Shown: positions 45,263-56,799 of the stretch, in pieces
Numbering within the stretch: the stretch's first letter is position 1
Layout: every line of letters begins with the position of its first letter
Source: Dermacentor variabilis
Lineage: Eukaryota > Arthropoda > Arachnida > Ixodida > Ixodidae
Length of the DNA: 64,000 bases
NCBI RefSeq assembly: GCF_050947875.1
Contig: NC_134568.1
Location: forward strand, 213,075,678-213,139,677
Reading direction: 5' to 3'
Notes under the pieces: generated by a model
The model's input: only the letters and a program-made list of their open reading frames with translations
What the model was told of the DNA's origin: nothing
Database searches by the model: none
Position numbers and translations under genes: made by a program

Positions 45263-45985
45263 GAGGAAGCTTTAGCTCGGGCCCATTCCGACGCTGCCTA
45301 TTCAAATACTTGTAAAACGCAGAAACGCTTTTCTGAGATAATCTTGCTTACCGCTTTTATTGAAATTGGTTGCATTTGAGAGAGAAAATAAAATCCTAGT
45401 GTCTGTTGGAAACAGAACTTCGATTTAGGGACTGAATTTTGTTTTAAATATATTGAAAAATTCGAAAGTTTGAAAAAATAGAAGCACGGCGTTTACAAAC
45501 TAATAGCTATGGATGAAGAACAGATATTGTGGTACTGTAAACGGCATCTATTATAACAGTCAAAGCAGACAAGTTTGCTATGTCAATTTGTATCTTACGT
45601 GAATTGGTTACGTTGTGCACAAGGATTCTGCAAAAGCCGTATTTCCACTATACTGAATTTTTTTGAGATTCCTGTGTAACATATCTATTTTGTCCGCTGT
45701 AGATGTACTATTAGATGCAATTCACAGAATTGTGATATCATTTTTCATTGTTGAGTCACGGAGCTTTAAACATGATAGTTTCGTTTTCTGAAAATTTTCT
45801 ATTTTGGCCATTTTTTATAAATAAGTGACCACCTAAATGAAAAATTCGAAACCAGCAGTCACTAGAATTAAACTTTTTCTTTTAAATTCAAGAAACCTCC
45901 TCTAATTTGTTGAAGTGGTTGCAGGGAAAAACGAATTCCCCTTCTACATGTATTTGCATAGGAGCACCCGAGCTGAAGCTTCCTC
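45263..45985. mobile_element. TTAA-flanked MITE (B2)
   Basis: Paralogue of 14799-15522, with TTAA at 45259-45262 and 45986-45989 and the same GAGGAAGCTTTAGCTCGGG ends. Its right TTAA is also the left TTAA of the next element. Confidence 0.85.
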
Positions 45986-46382
45986 TTAAAGGGAAGCTGT
46001 AACGGTTTTCAATTTCAATGAATTGCTGGGATTGGGAAGAACAGACCTAATAATTTAAGGTTCCGAAATTTTTTTCTTCGTTTTGTTAAAATAATGGGCG
46101 GAAATCACTTTCTAAATCATCCCCGCGGACACGCCCCCATCGCTTCCCGGAGCGCCGGGTGAGGTGGTTGCCAGAGGAGAGAACCGGCGAGAGTGACGTC
46201 ATTCGCGGAGAGCGAGCTGCCGGACCGGCGTGCTGGCATGCCTCTTTCCGTCCTGCGCTTTACTGAACGACGCTACGAGAGCTTTGCCGCCGCCGCCGCT
46301 CACGTTTGTTTTCTTTTGCGATTTTCGTAAACTGTTCTTTCCTTCTGTGCTGCGTGAGTGCCCACAGCCAAGGGCGCCCAAC

Positions 46383-46607
46383 ATGCCCTCGTTCTGTGCT
46401 GCATTCGGCTGCGCGAACACAGGCAGGCGAGACGATGTGGTGTTTCACAGGTTCCCGAAGGACAAGAAGGTTGCAGCGCAGTGGATCCATGCGGTGAGGA
46501 GAGATAAGTTCGTGCCGACGAAATCAACTGTGCTGTGCTCGGACAATTTCCGCGATAGCCGGATAGCCTTACGACAAATGCGGAAACGCGTTATTGCTAG
46601 CGTTGCT
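46383..46607 (+). pseudogene. THAP zinc-finger relic, truncated by a nested MITE
   Basis: From ATG 46383 the frame reads MPSFCAAFGCANTGRRDDVV, FHRFPKDKKVAAQWIHAV and RRDKFVPTKSTVLCSDNF. This is the C2CH THAP domain layout: Cys pair, Phe-His-x-Phe-Pro, Trp, then Cys-Ser-Asp-x-Phe. The final zinc-binding His of the usual CSxHF is Asn here, so the finger is probably inactive. The frame then runs into a nested inverted-repeat element at 46609. THAP domains bind DNA ends in P and Kolobok transposases. An upstream frame extension to 46230 is less THAP-like, so I chose 46383 as the start. Confidence 0.75.
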
Positions 46608-46608
46608 A

Positions 46609-47000
46609 CACTCCGTTTCATACATCAGGTGCAACGCTGTGGAAGCTTGAGATACTTCTTGCAGTGGCTCCGTTCGCACTTAAAAAAAGTTCGGTGTTTC
46701 TTGACCCGATTTTTTAGAAAATTTTCCATATATAAGCTCAGTTCTGAATGAAAAGAAAGAATTTACCCATAGAAACAATCAATGTACTTATACGGCTGCT
46801 AACACGCTCTTTTAAATCAATTTTCTTTTCGGCATTGTTTAATTGCAGCCCGTCGCGGCAGCTTCACGTGCATGCTCGCGCGAGCAAACGCCACTGGCAC
46901 GCTGTGAAGCATAGACGGAAACGCGCGCAGTAATAAATTTTGGTGACCGGACTTCGTGCGTAGCTTCCACAGCGTTGCACCTGAGGTATGAAATGGAGTA
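46609..47000. mobile_element. Nested TA-flanked MITE
   Basis: An inverted repeat of about 40 bp: CACTCCGTTTCATACATCAG at the left (continuing with GTGCAACGCTGTGGAAGC) and its near-complement ending at 47000. TA dinucleotides lie at 46607-46608 and 47001-47002. The 392-bp unit sits inside the THAP-bearing element and truncates the THAP frame. Confidence 0.7.
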
Positions 47001-47480
47001 TAGGCTTGCCTAGTGACATTCGACGTACGGTTGCAGTTATCGTGTTTACCACACGGCGGTGCTAAAACTTCCCAATATCTTTATGTCAACACTAGCATGG
47101 AGCACACATACCGATTCTTGATCGAGCCACAATCGCAAAGTCGTCGAACCATAGTATGAGTATTGCACATGTAATACCTCTGGCCATCTCTGGATGTGTA
47201 TGATAAGCAACTTCCATTACTGTACCTCGCAGCACTGCATGTGCGCGCTTTGAAACGCGGCACTGATGTTCGCGATCGTGTATCAACACTCAAAAAACCA
47301 CGGGACTTTAGACAAGCAGCGGCAAGGTGCTTGACATCGCGGAATTGTGCCCGTGTTTACAATCTAATAAGAAGTTAGTGCTTCGGCATCCTTCCAGCAG
47401 CAAGTTCCCAGTGACACTTTAGCGCATTTTTTCTCCCGTCATTGGAACGTGCAGCTACATGAAAAAAAAAACATACGTAC

Positions 47481-47644
47481 CAGCTAAGATTTCCAACGCG
47501 CGAGAAGGTGCACACATCGCTCACACTGTTGGCACACGCAACATCGTCGTTGCCGCCGTTGCCGCCATCGTTTTCCGTATCGGCTGTCGGTTCGAACATG
47601 TACGGTGAAAATACAAGCGGTCCGAGACAATGAGAACGTTCCAT
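47481..47644 (-). pseudogene. Exon-like frame resembling the start of tick P2X7-like transposon proteins
   Basis: A minus-strand frame from an ATG at 47644 reads MERSHCLGPLVFSPYMFEPT, then an acidic/Asn-rich stretch, and VGNLSW, followed by a donor-like site TG|GTACGTATG at 47481. The PYMFEP motif and GN(T/L)SW end resemble the first exon of proteins annotated as P2X purinoceptor 7-like in ticks, in which a Cys-rich domain follows. That domain is not found downstream here. This is a memory-based pattern match and needs a search. Confidence 0.3.
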
Positions 47645-48019
47645 AATGCTTACAACTCGCCTGCGAAGCCAGAACAGAACAGCGTGCTACACTGAAACGG
47701 CGGCGCCGACCGGCGACTGCCGCGAATGACATGTAAAGCGGCCCCGACCAATCACGGGCAACAGCGGCGTTCGCGCGATGCCCTGAGGCGCTGGTGCGCG
47801 TTTTCATAAAAAACAGCCGCTTGCATTTGTTTCCGCACTTTTTGAACCAGATATTCGTGTCCAGGGGACTCAAAACTATAGAATGCCGCAGGGAACTCAT
47901 TTTTTTCGAAAAGTGTTTCAGCTTCCCTTTAAGGAGGAGGCCGAGCTGCCATGTGGCCCCTCCCCCCCGAACAAAATTTCTGGCTACGCCACTGGTCTAG
48001 GTAACTGGTTTACTTCATG

Positions 48020-48247
48020 TTAACTTGTGTTATAGCGTTGCAAAGCGCCTGAGTTATTTAAAATCCACTCGACACCTTTACTGGGAATTTCAGTGACATT
48101 TCTGTCTCACTTCAGCAAAAACTCTTCAAAGAATTTCTGCAACACTGGATTGTAATGGTTCATTATTTGGTGACGGATAATCACGTCTGTCAATGACATA
48201 GATAACTCTCCCAGAGACATTTTTCAGCTGGTAATAATGCAATGATA
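48020..48247 (-). pseudogene. Exon-like relic (B2 paralogue of 15615-15843)
   Basis: The frame is degraded compared with B1: one extra C after the DYPS codons, a TGA after FLLK, and several substitutions. The tail VEWILNNSGALQRYNTS is still readable. Confidence 0.3.
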
Positions 48248-48565
48248 ATCTGTGTTATATATATATATTCGTCGCACCGGAAGCGGAAGTGCGATTTCCG
48301 TCGTTTGCGACGAAAATCGCAGTCGAAGTGTGACTGCGACCCCCGAATTTCGGCTGCGACAAACCGGTTAGTCGCACCGTATATAATATAACTCAAACAG
48401 TGAATAAAAAACATGTAGAGCAGGCTCCATTCTCCCATGAATTCGTTGGCACGCAACGCAGCAAATGAACTGCATTTTCGAGTTTGCTTCGTGCACCTTC
48501 GGGAGTTGCCACGAGACAACGTGACCTTTTCGGGTCCTCGCAATTTTTTTTTGTTGAATAGCACA

Positions 48566-49498
48566 GAAAAAAAAATTACCGACGATTACGTTACTTCCTA
48601 ATGCGAAATTTGAGCGCAGCAAATAAGCTGTTTCACCTTTTCGATAGATTGAGGCAATGAAATCGAGCAACACATGTATGCGCTATCACAGAATTTTTTT
48701 TATATTTCCCGTACTCCTGGATCATCTCGACGGCGGCGACGGTAAGCTTCTGCTTCGGCGGCACGCACCTCTGGATTCTGACGGCGACGGCGCTGGGCCT
48801 CTGCTCTGGCAGCTCGTTTAGCAGCAGCAGCAGCAGCAGCAGACGGAGGACTTCCATCGGTCGTCTCGCTCATGGCTCAGAAAGAACTGGCAGATAATTT
48901 CGCAGTGGCGAACGGCAGCGGCAATTTCGGCTCGGGCGGTGCACATATACAGATCCGCCGCCACCGATCTGGCTCTCTGATTGCAACCGCACAGGGCGAA
49001 CGGCAGCGGCAATTTCGGCTCAGGCGGTGCACATATACAGATCCGCCGCCACCGATCTGGCTCTCTGATTGCCACCGCACAGGGGTTGCATTGGAGGAGG
49101 AGTGAAGAAAGGAATTAAGTTCGAGCCGGCGCTTTGACAACCGGAGACTCGCAGGAAGAGGGGGGAGGGGGGCGGCGTGTACACCCAGCGGCAAACGATG
49201 GGGGCAGAAGCGCGCGCAGCAAGCGGACAACACGATAAAGGGAGGAGGGAAGAGATAGCAGCGACTGACTGATGCCGCTGACGCCGATACAAGGGGGGGG
49301 ACCCTTTCCTCCTCTTTCTGCATGGCGGCGACGGTGTTCTATGCAGTCACGTTATCTTGACTCTCTAGCGGCGTCAGCGGCATCCAGCGGTATCAGTCGG
49401 TCGCTGCTAGCGCTGGGGGGATGAAAGGGGGGCGGAGCTGGTTACGAGGCCGACGACGACGCGAAACCCAGGAACGGACGCCAAAGAGCTGCGCTCTA
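48566..49498 (-). mobile_element. Short copy of the AEAEA-repeat mobile element
   Basis: It shares both ends with 37755-39278 but is on the opposite strand and internally deleted: the frame keeps MSETTDGSPPSAAAAAAAKR-type coding only through the first repeat (EVRAAEAEAYRRRRR), then passes into unrelated AT-rich sequence and the common right end. An 88-bp tandem duplication lies in its leader (48910-48997 and 48998-49085). B1 has an uninterrupted site near 16150-16175, so this insertion postdates the B duplication. Confidence 0.7.
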
Positions 49499-50086
49499 AA
49501 ATCGCGCGTACGGAACAACTTAATAATTGCAACCTCCGCAAGAGGAAATGACAAGACAGCAAAGTACCCGAAGTCTAAACGTTGTGGCGAACGCGGTACC
49601 GTTCAGCTGCATTTTCTTGTCGGTTTTCAAGCGTAAATTTCCCGATGCATCTCGAAAGGTTATCTTACCTCACTAATATAATAAATTTCACAGAGCAAAC
49701 GTATAGGCTATCGTACTAAATTCTCTACGGTATCATTAACTCTGTGGCTTGAATAAACAGCGTCATTACTTTGTTTTGGAATATATCATGCACGTTGGTT
49801 CTCTTCACTGGAGAATAATTTTCCTTGCACAGAAACCAATAAACATTGAATATGTTGCTGGCTTTGTATCGTTACTGCACCTGTATTAACATTTCCTTTA
49901 AACGGTAATTAACTCTACAGTTAGTAAATTAAGTAAACTATTCGCTTGCTGAGGCGACATAGTGACAACCTACCGTACTGCACCCTCATGTAAAACTTGT
50001 GTAACAATGCGAAAAGCAGACAAACAGGCTCTTCTTGGGGAAATGAAACCGTAGAAGACGACACGATAAAGGAAAGTAAATAAAAC

Positions 50087-50168
50087 CTGTGCAGCGAAGT
50101 CAGCCAGTTGCATGCCTTCCTGTGAATCTTTGAATTTTTATGTACAAACGATTCTTGCACATTCACAC
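50087..50168 (-). pseudogene. Exon-like relic (B2 paralogue of 16755-16837)
   Basis: The same acceptor-like and donor-like borders as B1, but 82 nt because one A is lost, so the frame breaks after SFVHK. It is listed to allow comparison with B1. Confidence 0.2.
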
Positions 50169-50169
50169 C

Positions 50170-51805
50170 TGAAAAAGTGCACAGAAACATCAATCCCTTA
50201 CCCGTTTCTAATAACAGTTTCTAATAATTTATGATCACATATATTAGTCTGTAAACCCATATAACGATATACACTTGGATTACTACCTTCATAAGTAATG
50301 AAATACCATGGCACTTGCAAGAACATATCACCCTGGGAATTTGAAAGTAATTTCTGCATTACAACTATGCTCAATATGCGGTTTTTTATATAATGGAATA
50401 CAAACTGCTTTTTTGCAATGACAAACTTATTCCAAGTTTTACCTACATAACCGGCAAGAAAAAAACAACAAATCTGTAGACAAGAAAATTGTTGTTCAAT
50501 CTATTCACCTGCTGCTGTGGCTATAGCATTATCTTGATAACACAAGGCGAGGGGTAGAATTGCCAGTCATGGCAGTCGCATTTCAAGGAGAGCCATAGGT
50601 AAAAAATCTCCTGCACTTGGATTTAGTTCATCATCCTTTATTGAACCCTTAAACATCCAAATACTTTGGCATAGGGGGGCATGCTTATACAAAATCTAAC
50701 ACCAATAGAAACCAAAGGGCGCAATTCTATAACAAGCATCTTTTCTGATACTTCGAGAGTGTAAACATTCATTGCACCAATATATATTTTTCAAAATAAC
50801 TGCACAAATAAACATGATTAAGCATAGCAATCATTTTATCAGGAAGCTGGTTCTACAGATGTATCAATGTCCCAAGACATGAGTCCTCATACTACATCGT
50901 GCACACAGCACCAAGAAAACCATTTTCAAGAGTTGTCCCTGCTAAGAGATATGAGTGGACCTTAAGAAGCAGCAGCTTTCTTACAGGGCATTGTGTAACA
51001 CCGCTTATGAAAGAATGAAGAGAGTGAAGAGGCTTTTAACAGCAGTACCTCAGGCGACTCTAATAAGAGAAAGGATGAGCAAGAAAATTTCTGGTAGAGC
51101 ACTTATGTTCAACAGTAACTTTTTGAGAGACAGAAAATGCCGGGTGAGAAATGGAGGTACATTTGGCCCACCCACACCAACAACACAGGCATAGAAGTAC
51201 TACAGTCTATTGTCTACTACAGTCTGTGGGAAAGCTATCATATACAGAAATCGAGAACGATGCAACAAACTCTCCATAACACTGCAAATTTTCTTGGCCA
51301 ATCTGGCCTCTCGGTTTCTGATAAGTCAGCTTACATCGACGTCGAAAAAAAAGACTAGAATCAAGAACTACCCCAGATTGCACATTGTGCTCCACATAGC
51401 TGGACAAATATACACGGAAGTCAACATCCACAAATCCTCAGCTAGTGTAAGACCATGAAGGCAGAGCCAGCACGTGGGTGGAACAATTATGCCATGCCTG
51501 GACGCAAATTCCACACCTGGCGAAATGAATAATCTCGAAATCATGGGGAGTGGACGCGTGGATATTATGGAAAATCGCAGATGCTGTGCCTGTATCCAAG
51601 GTATTCTGCGGTATGAATTACCAGCAGCGCACAAAATAGACAACTCAACAAATACAGGCATGGGGTAACAAAAGGTCTTTCCAACGTTACCATGCTTGAA
51701 GACCTTTATGAGAAAAAGCAAACGAACAAGAACCTAGACAGAGTAAAGTTGCAGCTTTCAGCACAAATACTTTGTCTGAAGAGCTCAGAACTTGGATTAG
51801 GAAGG
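50170..51805. other. AT-rich unassigned sequence of block B (B2)
   Basis: Paralogue of 16840-18480. No gene seen; frames that look open in B1 are interrupted here. Confidence 0.5.
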
Positions 51806-52640
51806 AACAGCGCCAACTAAGCCGATCACGAGAGGGAGAAGAACACAGGACGAGCGCCAACTTTATCTATCTTTATTTACCGAAAAATCAGCAAATATGA
51901 GGAAAATCACGGACATACGGACAATTACCATCATGCATCATCTGCCGAACCGTTCTAGATAGGACATCTCGTTTTTGAAGGAGGTCACGGAATTATCAAT
52001 ACCACAGCTTTTTCCTCTTTCCTTTATATGGAATGCTTGCAAAACATCACGTGCCTTTGCTTCCCTGCTTCTACCAAGAACCTTTATCTGTCCGAACCGT
52101 GGTTCACACTTCTTGCAGTACAGGCATTGTTTCCGTGGCGAATTTTCTGCCGCTCTGTCACACGCATTGCAAGTTGCACAATGTTGCGAAAGATGCCCAC
52201 CTCCTTCTTTCAGCGACCGCACATGTTCAGCTGCACGGTCATTCACGCATCTACCCGTTTGGCTCACCTAGGATTTCCCGCAGGCCAAAGGTATTTCATA
52301 TACCGCACCGATGCAGCACTTTAAAAACTGTTTTCCATGTTTTTTGGTGCAGCTGCTCCTCGTACCCTCGCTCGCGACACGTGCGCAGAGCTGTGCCTGT
52401 TTTCGAGGAGCCGAAAACATGACTGGGACGCCGTGTCTGTTTGCCACCTTTTTCATATTGTGGGCTATCCTATGTACATACGGAACCACTTCCGGCTTGG
52501 CAGCTTGTTTTTCTTGTGCGCACGGTTTCTTGACCATGGCACCTTTGAATTTTGCAAGATTGCTTCAGCCACTGCTGTGATAACCATGCTGTCTATGTGT
52601 TCTTCCGTTTCCGCGTCCGGTAACTCTCCTCTATTTGACT
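51805..52640 (-). mobile_element. Penelope-like element 3' fragment (copy A3), GIY-YIG endonuclease relic
   Basis: Two minus-strand frames (52537-52271 and 52267-51938) are separated by a TAG at 52268-52270, the same stop as in A1 and A2. Motifs: VPYVHRIAHNMKKVAN, AVYEIPLACGKS, SQTGRCVNDRAAEHVRSLKE and VLGRSREAKARDVLQAFHIK. The GSDTSVTSFKNEMSYL-type tail is present as GIDNSVTSFKNEMSYL. Confidence 0.85.
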
Positions 52641-53345
52641 ATTCCATTATCTATACTCCCTGCTCAATTTCGATGAATTGGATCAATTTGGGTGCTTGAT
52701 TCCAAGGCTATGCTCCTGCATCATATCGCGGACTCAATGCTAAGGTGGCATTTAACGACCCCGATCTTCCCAATAGTACCATTATCTGCATATATCACTG
52801 CGGTTAGATTGCTGTTTTGTTAAGCAAGCCTCGTCTAACCCCGTCTTAACTGTTTCTCCTGAGTATCGACACCTCCTACATCCTTGTCGTAGTAAATAAT
52901 TCTACGCACGCAGGCTGGAAGTCTCCCTCACCCAATTAAGCTGTCGGATTCCCTCTCTGAATTTTCTACAGACCCCAGTTTAGTTTTCGGCATTCCGCGG
53001 TCTGCATTTTCTGTAACCAGGTGGCAAACAATAGACCACTTCGTTTTCTCGTACCGCGTCTTTACTATACTCAGAAAAAGAGCCTTCAAAGTTATTTCCG
53101 CAATATTGGCCTGGATCTCACTATTCCGGTTGCACTTTCATTATGAGCTTTCACTCTCTGATGCACTCACAGGAATATTTGCGCCACTGCCTAGGAATTT
53201 ATTATTGATGCAAAACGCTTGCCCAGTTAAATATGATTCCTTTATCATAATTATGTTTAGTACATTCAGGGTACATCACTCATTTTCTCGCATCTGTCGC
53301 ATTGAATTTTCCAGTGTTCACGAATTGGCAAGTGAAATTTATTAA
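52641..53345. other. Unassigned block-A sequence (paralogue of 706-1425)
   Basis: No gene seen. Confidence 0.5.
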
Positions 53346-53349
53346 GCAA

Positions 53350-54165
53350 TATCAACGTGGGCATCATTAAATATAACAACGTGGGTATGCACCATACGTT
53401 CAAAGGACAAGAAGAAGCAGAGCTACTCGTGTTCTGAGATAGCAGAAAAAAGGAACATGAAGACGTGAACGCCAAGGTTCCATTTCATGTGGCAAAGCAC
53501 CTTTGTGGCTTGCATAAGCGTCAAAGAAGTTCGCAAGCAGGCCGGTCGTGCTACCGAAAGCACGACGGAAAGCAAGGGCCCCGTCACGAGAACCTCTGGG
53601 CCTTCGAAGCACCAGCTTGTCCATGGATGCAGCACCGTCGGCGGCGGAGCAGGCGGCGGTGGCCTGGACTCACTCGGACGCGACAGCCATGAACGAGAAA
53701 GCGCCGCGGCAAAATACCGGCTCAAGCTGGCTGCCATGTCATTTGGGCTCACGCCGACGCTCGCCACCTTCGACGCTTTCCTCGTGTTCGCCGCCATCTC
53801 CGTCACTCCGGCCGTCCCCGCGACCATCATGTGCTTCATCTTCATCACGAACCTAGTCTTGACAACCATCGCAGGCGCCTTCGACGAGCCCGATCAACCA
53901 CATAGGTTTCGGCGGCCGGCGTCGCACAGCTGCCCCGACGGCAAGGCGGCTTCCACCACTTAAGCTTCCGTGTCCGTGGTGCCTCACAATTTGGTGCTCG
54001 AAGTGCGGACACGCAGAAGGCAAACAGATCGCATAATGTCAACGGGATATCAGTTCTGTCCAATCCGATTTTAGATTTTTGCAATGTGACAAATGAATTA
54101 TACAATGAGACAACGCAGATAAAGATGTTTTAATCCCGGCCTTGGATGTTGTGGTTTGCTTTTCT
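53350..54165 (+). pseudogene. Relic copy c8 of the unrecognised small membrane-protein-like family
   Basis: The most continuous forward copy: one 158-codon frame (53487-53963) runs from EVRKQAGRATESTTESKG through GGGAGGGGLDSLGRDSHERE, AAAKYRLKLAAMSFGL, TPTLATFDAFLVFAAISVTP and TIMCFIFITNLVLTTIAG to DEPDQPHRFRRPASHSCPD. It lacks the extra T that splits c1 and c4. A one-base loss in the GCGCCGCGG stretch instead moves MDAAPSAAEQAAVAWTHSDA (from 53623) into the neighbouring frame. Comparison suggests an ancestral protein of about 110 residues beginning at this MDA. Confidence 0.58.
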
Positions 54166-54500
54166 AACATGATCATGTATCGCTGGTATAAAAGGTTAGA
54201 TAAGGTTTAAACTAGAAAATAGGTCGACAGATTACCTTGAAGTTAAAGCGAAGAAAAAGAAGTATCGCCGAAACACGTTTGCTTTCCCAAGGACTTTGTA
54301 GCTTTACGTTTATAGCAGCCGTCGTCGCCTTCCTCGGCTGTCGTATATAAATGGCGCGCTCCGGCGCGGGTGTCTTGTGCTCGTGCCTCGTGTCTCGTGC
54401 TGCGTGCGAGATTAGAAGCTAAAATAAAAAAGAATAAAAGAGAGCTGCTTCTGCACTTGCTATCGGACCGAACGGTTCCCAGGTGTTTCGCTCGCCGACT
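54166..54500 (+). repeat. Putative 5' LTR of gypsy remnant A3
   Basis: TATATAAATG starts at 54344. Same layout as A1 and A2. Confidence 0.45.
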
Positions 54501-56560
54501 CGCTCATTGTTGTAGTGGATCTGACCTCGGTCCCTATGACTTGGTCACCCAGACGTGATTGTACGGCAAGCACGACGTCATGTACGAGGCCGTGAACGAG
54601 AGACCAACGACCAGCGCATAGGGCCTAGCCATGATGCAGATTCATCTACCGTCCTTTTGGAGACGAAATCCTGCAGCCTGGTTTACTCAGGTGGCGGCCC
54701 TCTTCGACCTTTCGCGCATTACTTCGCATCGCGTGAGCTTCCTCCACGCTGTTTCGGCACTCACCGCTTAGGTGGTCGAGGAGTTCCGAGAGGTTGTAGA
54801 TGCACACTACACCAACCCCTATGACCACTTCAAAACGACATTGCTGCAACGCAAGCCCGTGTCCGTGCACAGACGCCTCCAGAAGATTTTCAACAAAGAG
54901 CAGCTCGGTGACCGTCGACCGTCAGAACTTTAACGTCGTGTGCAGCGTCTCCTCAGAGACTGTAGGCTGGACGCAAACAGGCGACTGTTGTTGGAACTGT
55001 TCCTTCAGCGCCTGCCGCAATATCTCGTGGGCGCCGTAATTGGCTACCACACCGGAATACATGCCCCTCGACAATCCTGCTGACCAGGCCGACCACATTG
55101 CTGATTATTCAGCAAGAGGTACTGTGGCAACAACGAGCGTTTCGGTTTCGCACCTCGAAGATCGGCAGTCTCGATCGCTTTTATTGCTGAACTTGCTGAG
55201 GCCATTACTGCGTTACGGTCATCGCCCAACCGTCGTCAGCCGGACCGTAGTTTCCGTTCCAGATTCCCTTCCCGGTCCAGTTCCCGGTATGGCCCTCTAC
55301 TGTGCGAATTTTGCTGATATTACAACAAATTCCGTGCCAGCGCAAGTCAGTGCCCTTGCAGCTGGCAGGGAAACATGCCGGAAAGTCACTGATGGTGGCC
55401 GGTGACACTTGCCGTATAACAAGGCACCTGTTCTACGTTACTGACATGATTTCCGGACAACAATTACTCGCGGACACAAGTGCGGAGGGCAGCGTCATTC
55501 TTGTGACCCGTTGAGAATTCCTGTCACCCGAGGAGAATTCCTGTCACCTGCCATACTAGCCTATACAAGGTATCCGTGCGCCCATGACTTCAACCACTAG
55601 AACGGCTCCACAGATACCATTATCAGAGCTCCCCTCAAATCCTTCATATTTCCCAGCCACCAGGATACCTTCCCATCTTGATCTGCCAGTGCGTCACAAC
55701 GTCACGCATCATGTTGTCACCACTGGCCCCCCTCTAGTACTCTGCCGACCGAGATGCCTCGCAGGTAACCGCCTTGCCATCGCAAGGAGAGAGTTCGACC
55801 TCATGCTGCAAGTGGTAATCATCCGTCCTTCGTTGAGCAATTGGTCTTCAGCTCTCCACATGGTACCAAAACTCGACCCTGGGGATTGGCGCCGGCGCGG
55901 CGACTACCGTGCGCTCAATCCGCGCACCTTCCCTTATCGCTATCCACCGCTTCACATTCATGTATTCGCAGCCATCCTAGCTGAAACAGCAAGATAGATT
56001 TAGTGAAGGCCTAGCATCAAATCTCTGTTGAGCCAGATGACATCCCAAGAACTGCGATTGCGACAGCATTCGGGCTTTTCGAGTACGTGCCCATGCCATT
56101 AGGGCTGAGAAAGGCTGCTCCGACGTTCCAGAGGTTAATCAACTGTGTCACCCGGGAACTTCGCTTCGTCTTTCCGTACCTGTATGACCTCCTGTTGGCT
56201 AGTATTTTCATCGAAAAACATAGCAAGCATTTGCGCCTGCTATTTTCTCGGCTCCACAAACACGGCCTTCGCATCAACTCCGCAAAGTGTGTCTTCGTTA
56301 TCCACGACATTGACTTCCTCGGACACCACGTGACTCCCGAAGGAATCAGACCGCTGGAAAAGAAAGTTGAACCTTTGCGTTAGTTGTCTCGCCCATACGT
56401 CACTTGGAAATCTCGGGGAATTCCTTGGACTGCTCAACTGCAACCGCAGTTTACTTCCTATCATCACCCCAATTATTATACCACTGACCGAACTTCTCAA
56501 CACCCCTAAACCTCGGTCCGCTGTTCCGCGAACGGATGCAGCTGTTGCTTAATTAAAGCG
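54501..56560 (+). mobile_element. Degraded Ty3/gypsy retrotransposon (copy A3)
   Basis: Same order as A1 and A2, with a deletion of about 0.25 kb joining the CACCTGCCAT stretch at 55550 to CCTATACAAGG, which removes the linker between protease and reverse transcriptase. The gag TAG after VSALTA is shared with A2. The protease relic reads ADTSAEGSVI. In the reverse transcriptase the YLDD box is YLYD (near 56180), a loss of a catalytic Asp not seen in A1 or A2, and a TAG follows VEPLR. Confidence 0.85.
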
Positions 56561-56799
56561 GCACACTTCCAGGATTGACCGAGATAAATTTTATAAGTTA
56601 CACATTATTGATATGCACATCTGACTGTCATGGCCGAGCATCTGAGGGAGATATTACAGCATATCTCCGCCGTGTTATCTGAAAACATGCGGCTTTCAGT
56701 GGCCTTCTATAAAAAATGTAGTTTTCCCACTGCTATTATAAAAGTTTAAGAACGTTGCCTATATGCCATCCAATAATAAATACTCTATAAAAGTGTGAC

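Larger units (their letters stand above)
45990..47928 (+). mobile_element. Kolobok-like TTAA transposon with THAP relic
   Basis: Ends AGGGAAGCTGTAAC (left) and, on the opposite strand, AGGGAAGCTGAAAC (right) lie inside TTAA at 45986-45989 and 47929-47932. B1 has the uninterrupted TTAA at 15523-15526 in the same context, so this inserted after the B duplication. TTAA targets are used by Kolobok and piggyBac; the encoded THAP domain favours Kolobok, whose transposases carry THAP. A full transposase is not visible. Confidence 0.75.
41700..47994. mobile_element. hAT-like element with nested elements (B2)
   Basis: Paralogue of 11220-15589, with perfect 8-bp flanks GTCTAGGT at 41692-41699 and 47995-48002 and the same CAGGGGCGTAACC and CAGTGGCGTAGCC ends. 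It is longer than B1 only because of the THAP-bearing TTAA element at 45990-47928. Confidence 0.8.
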
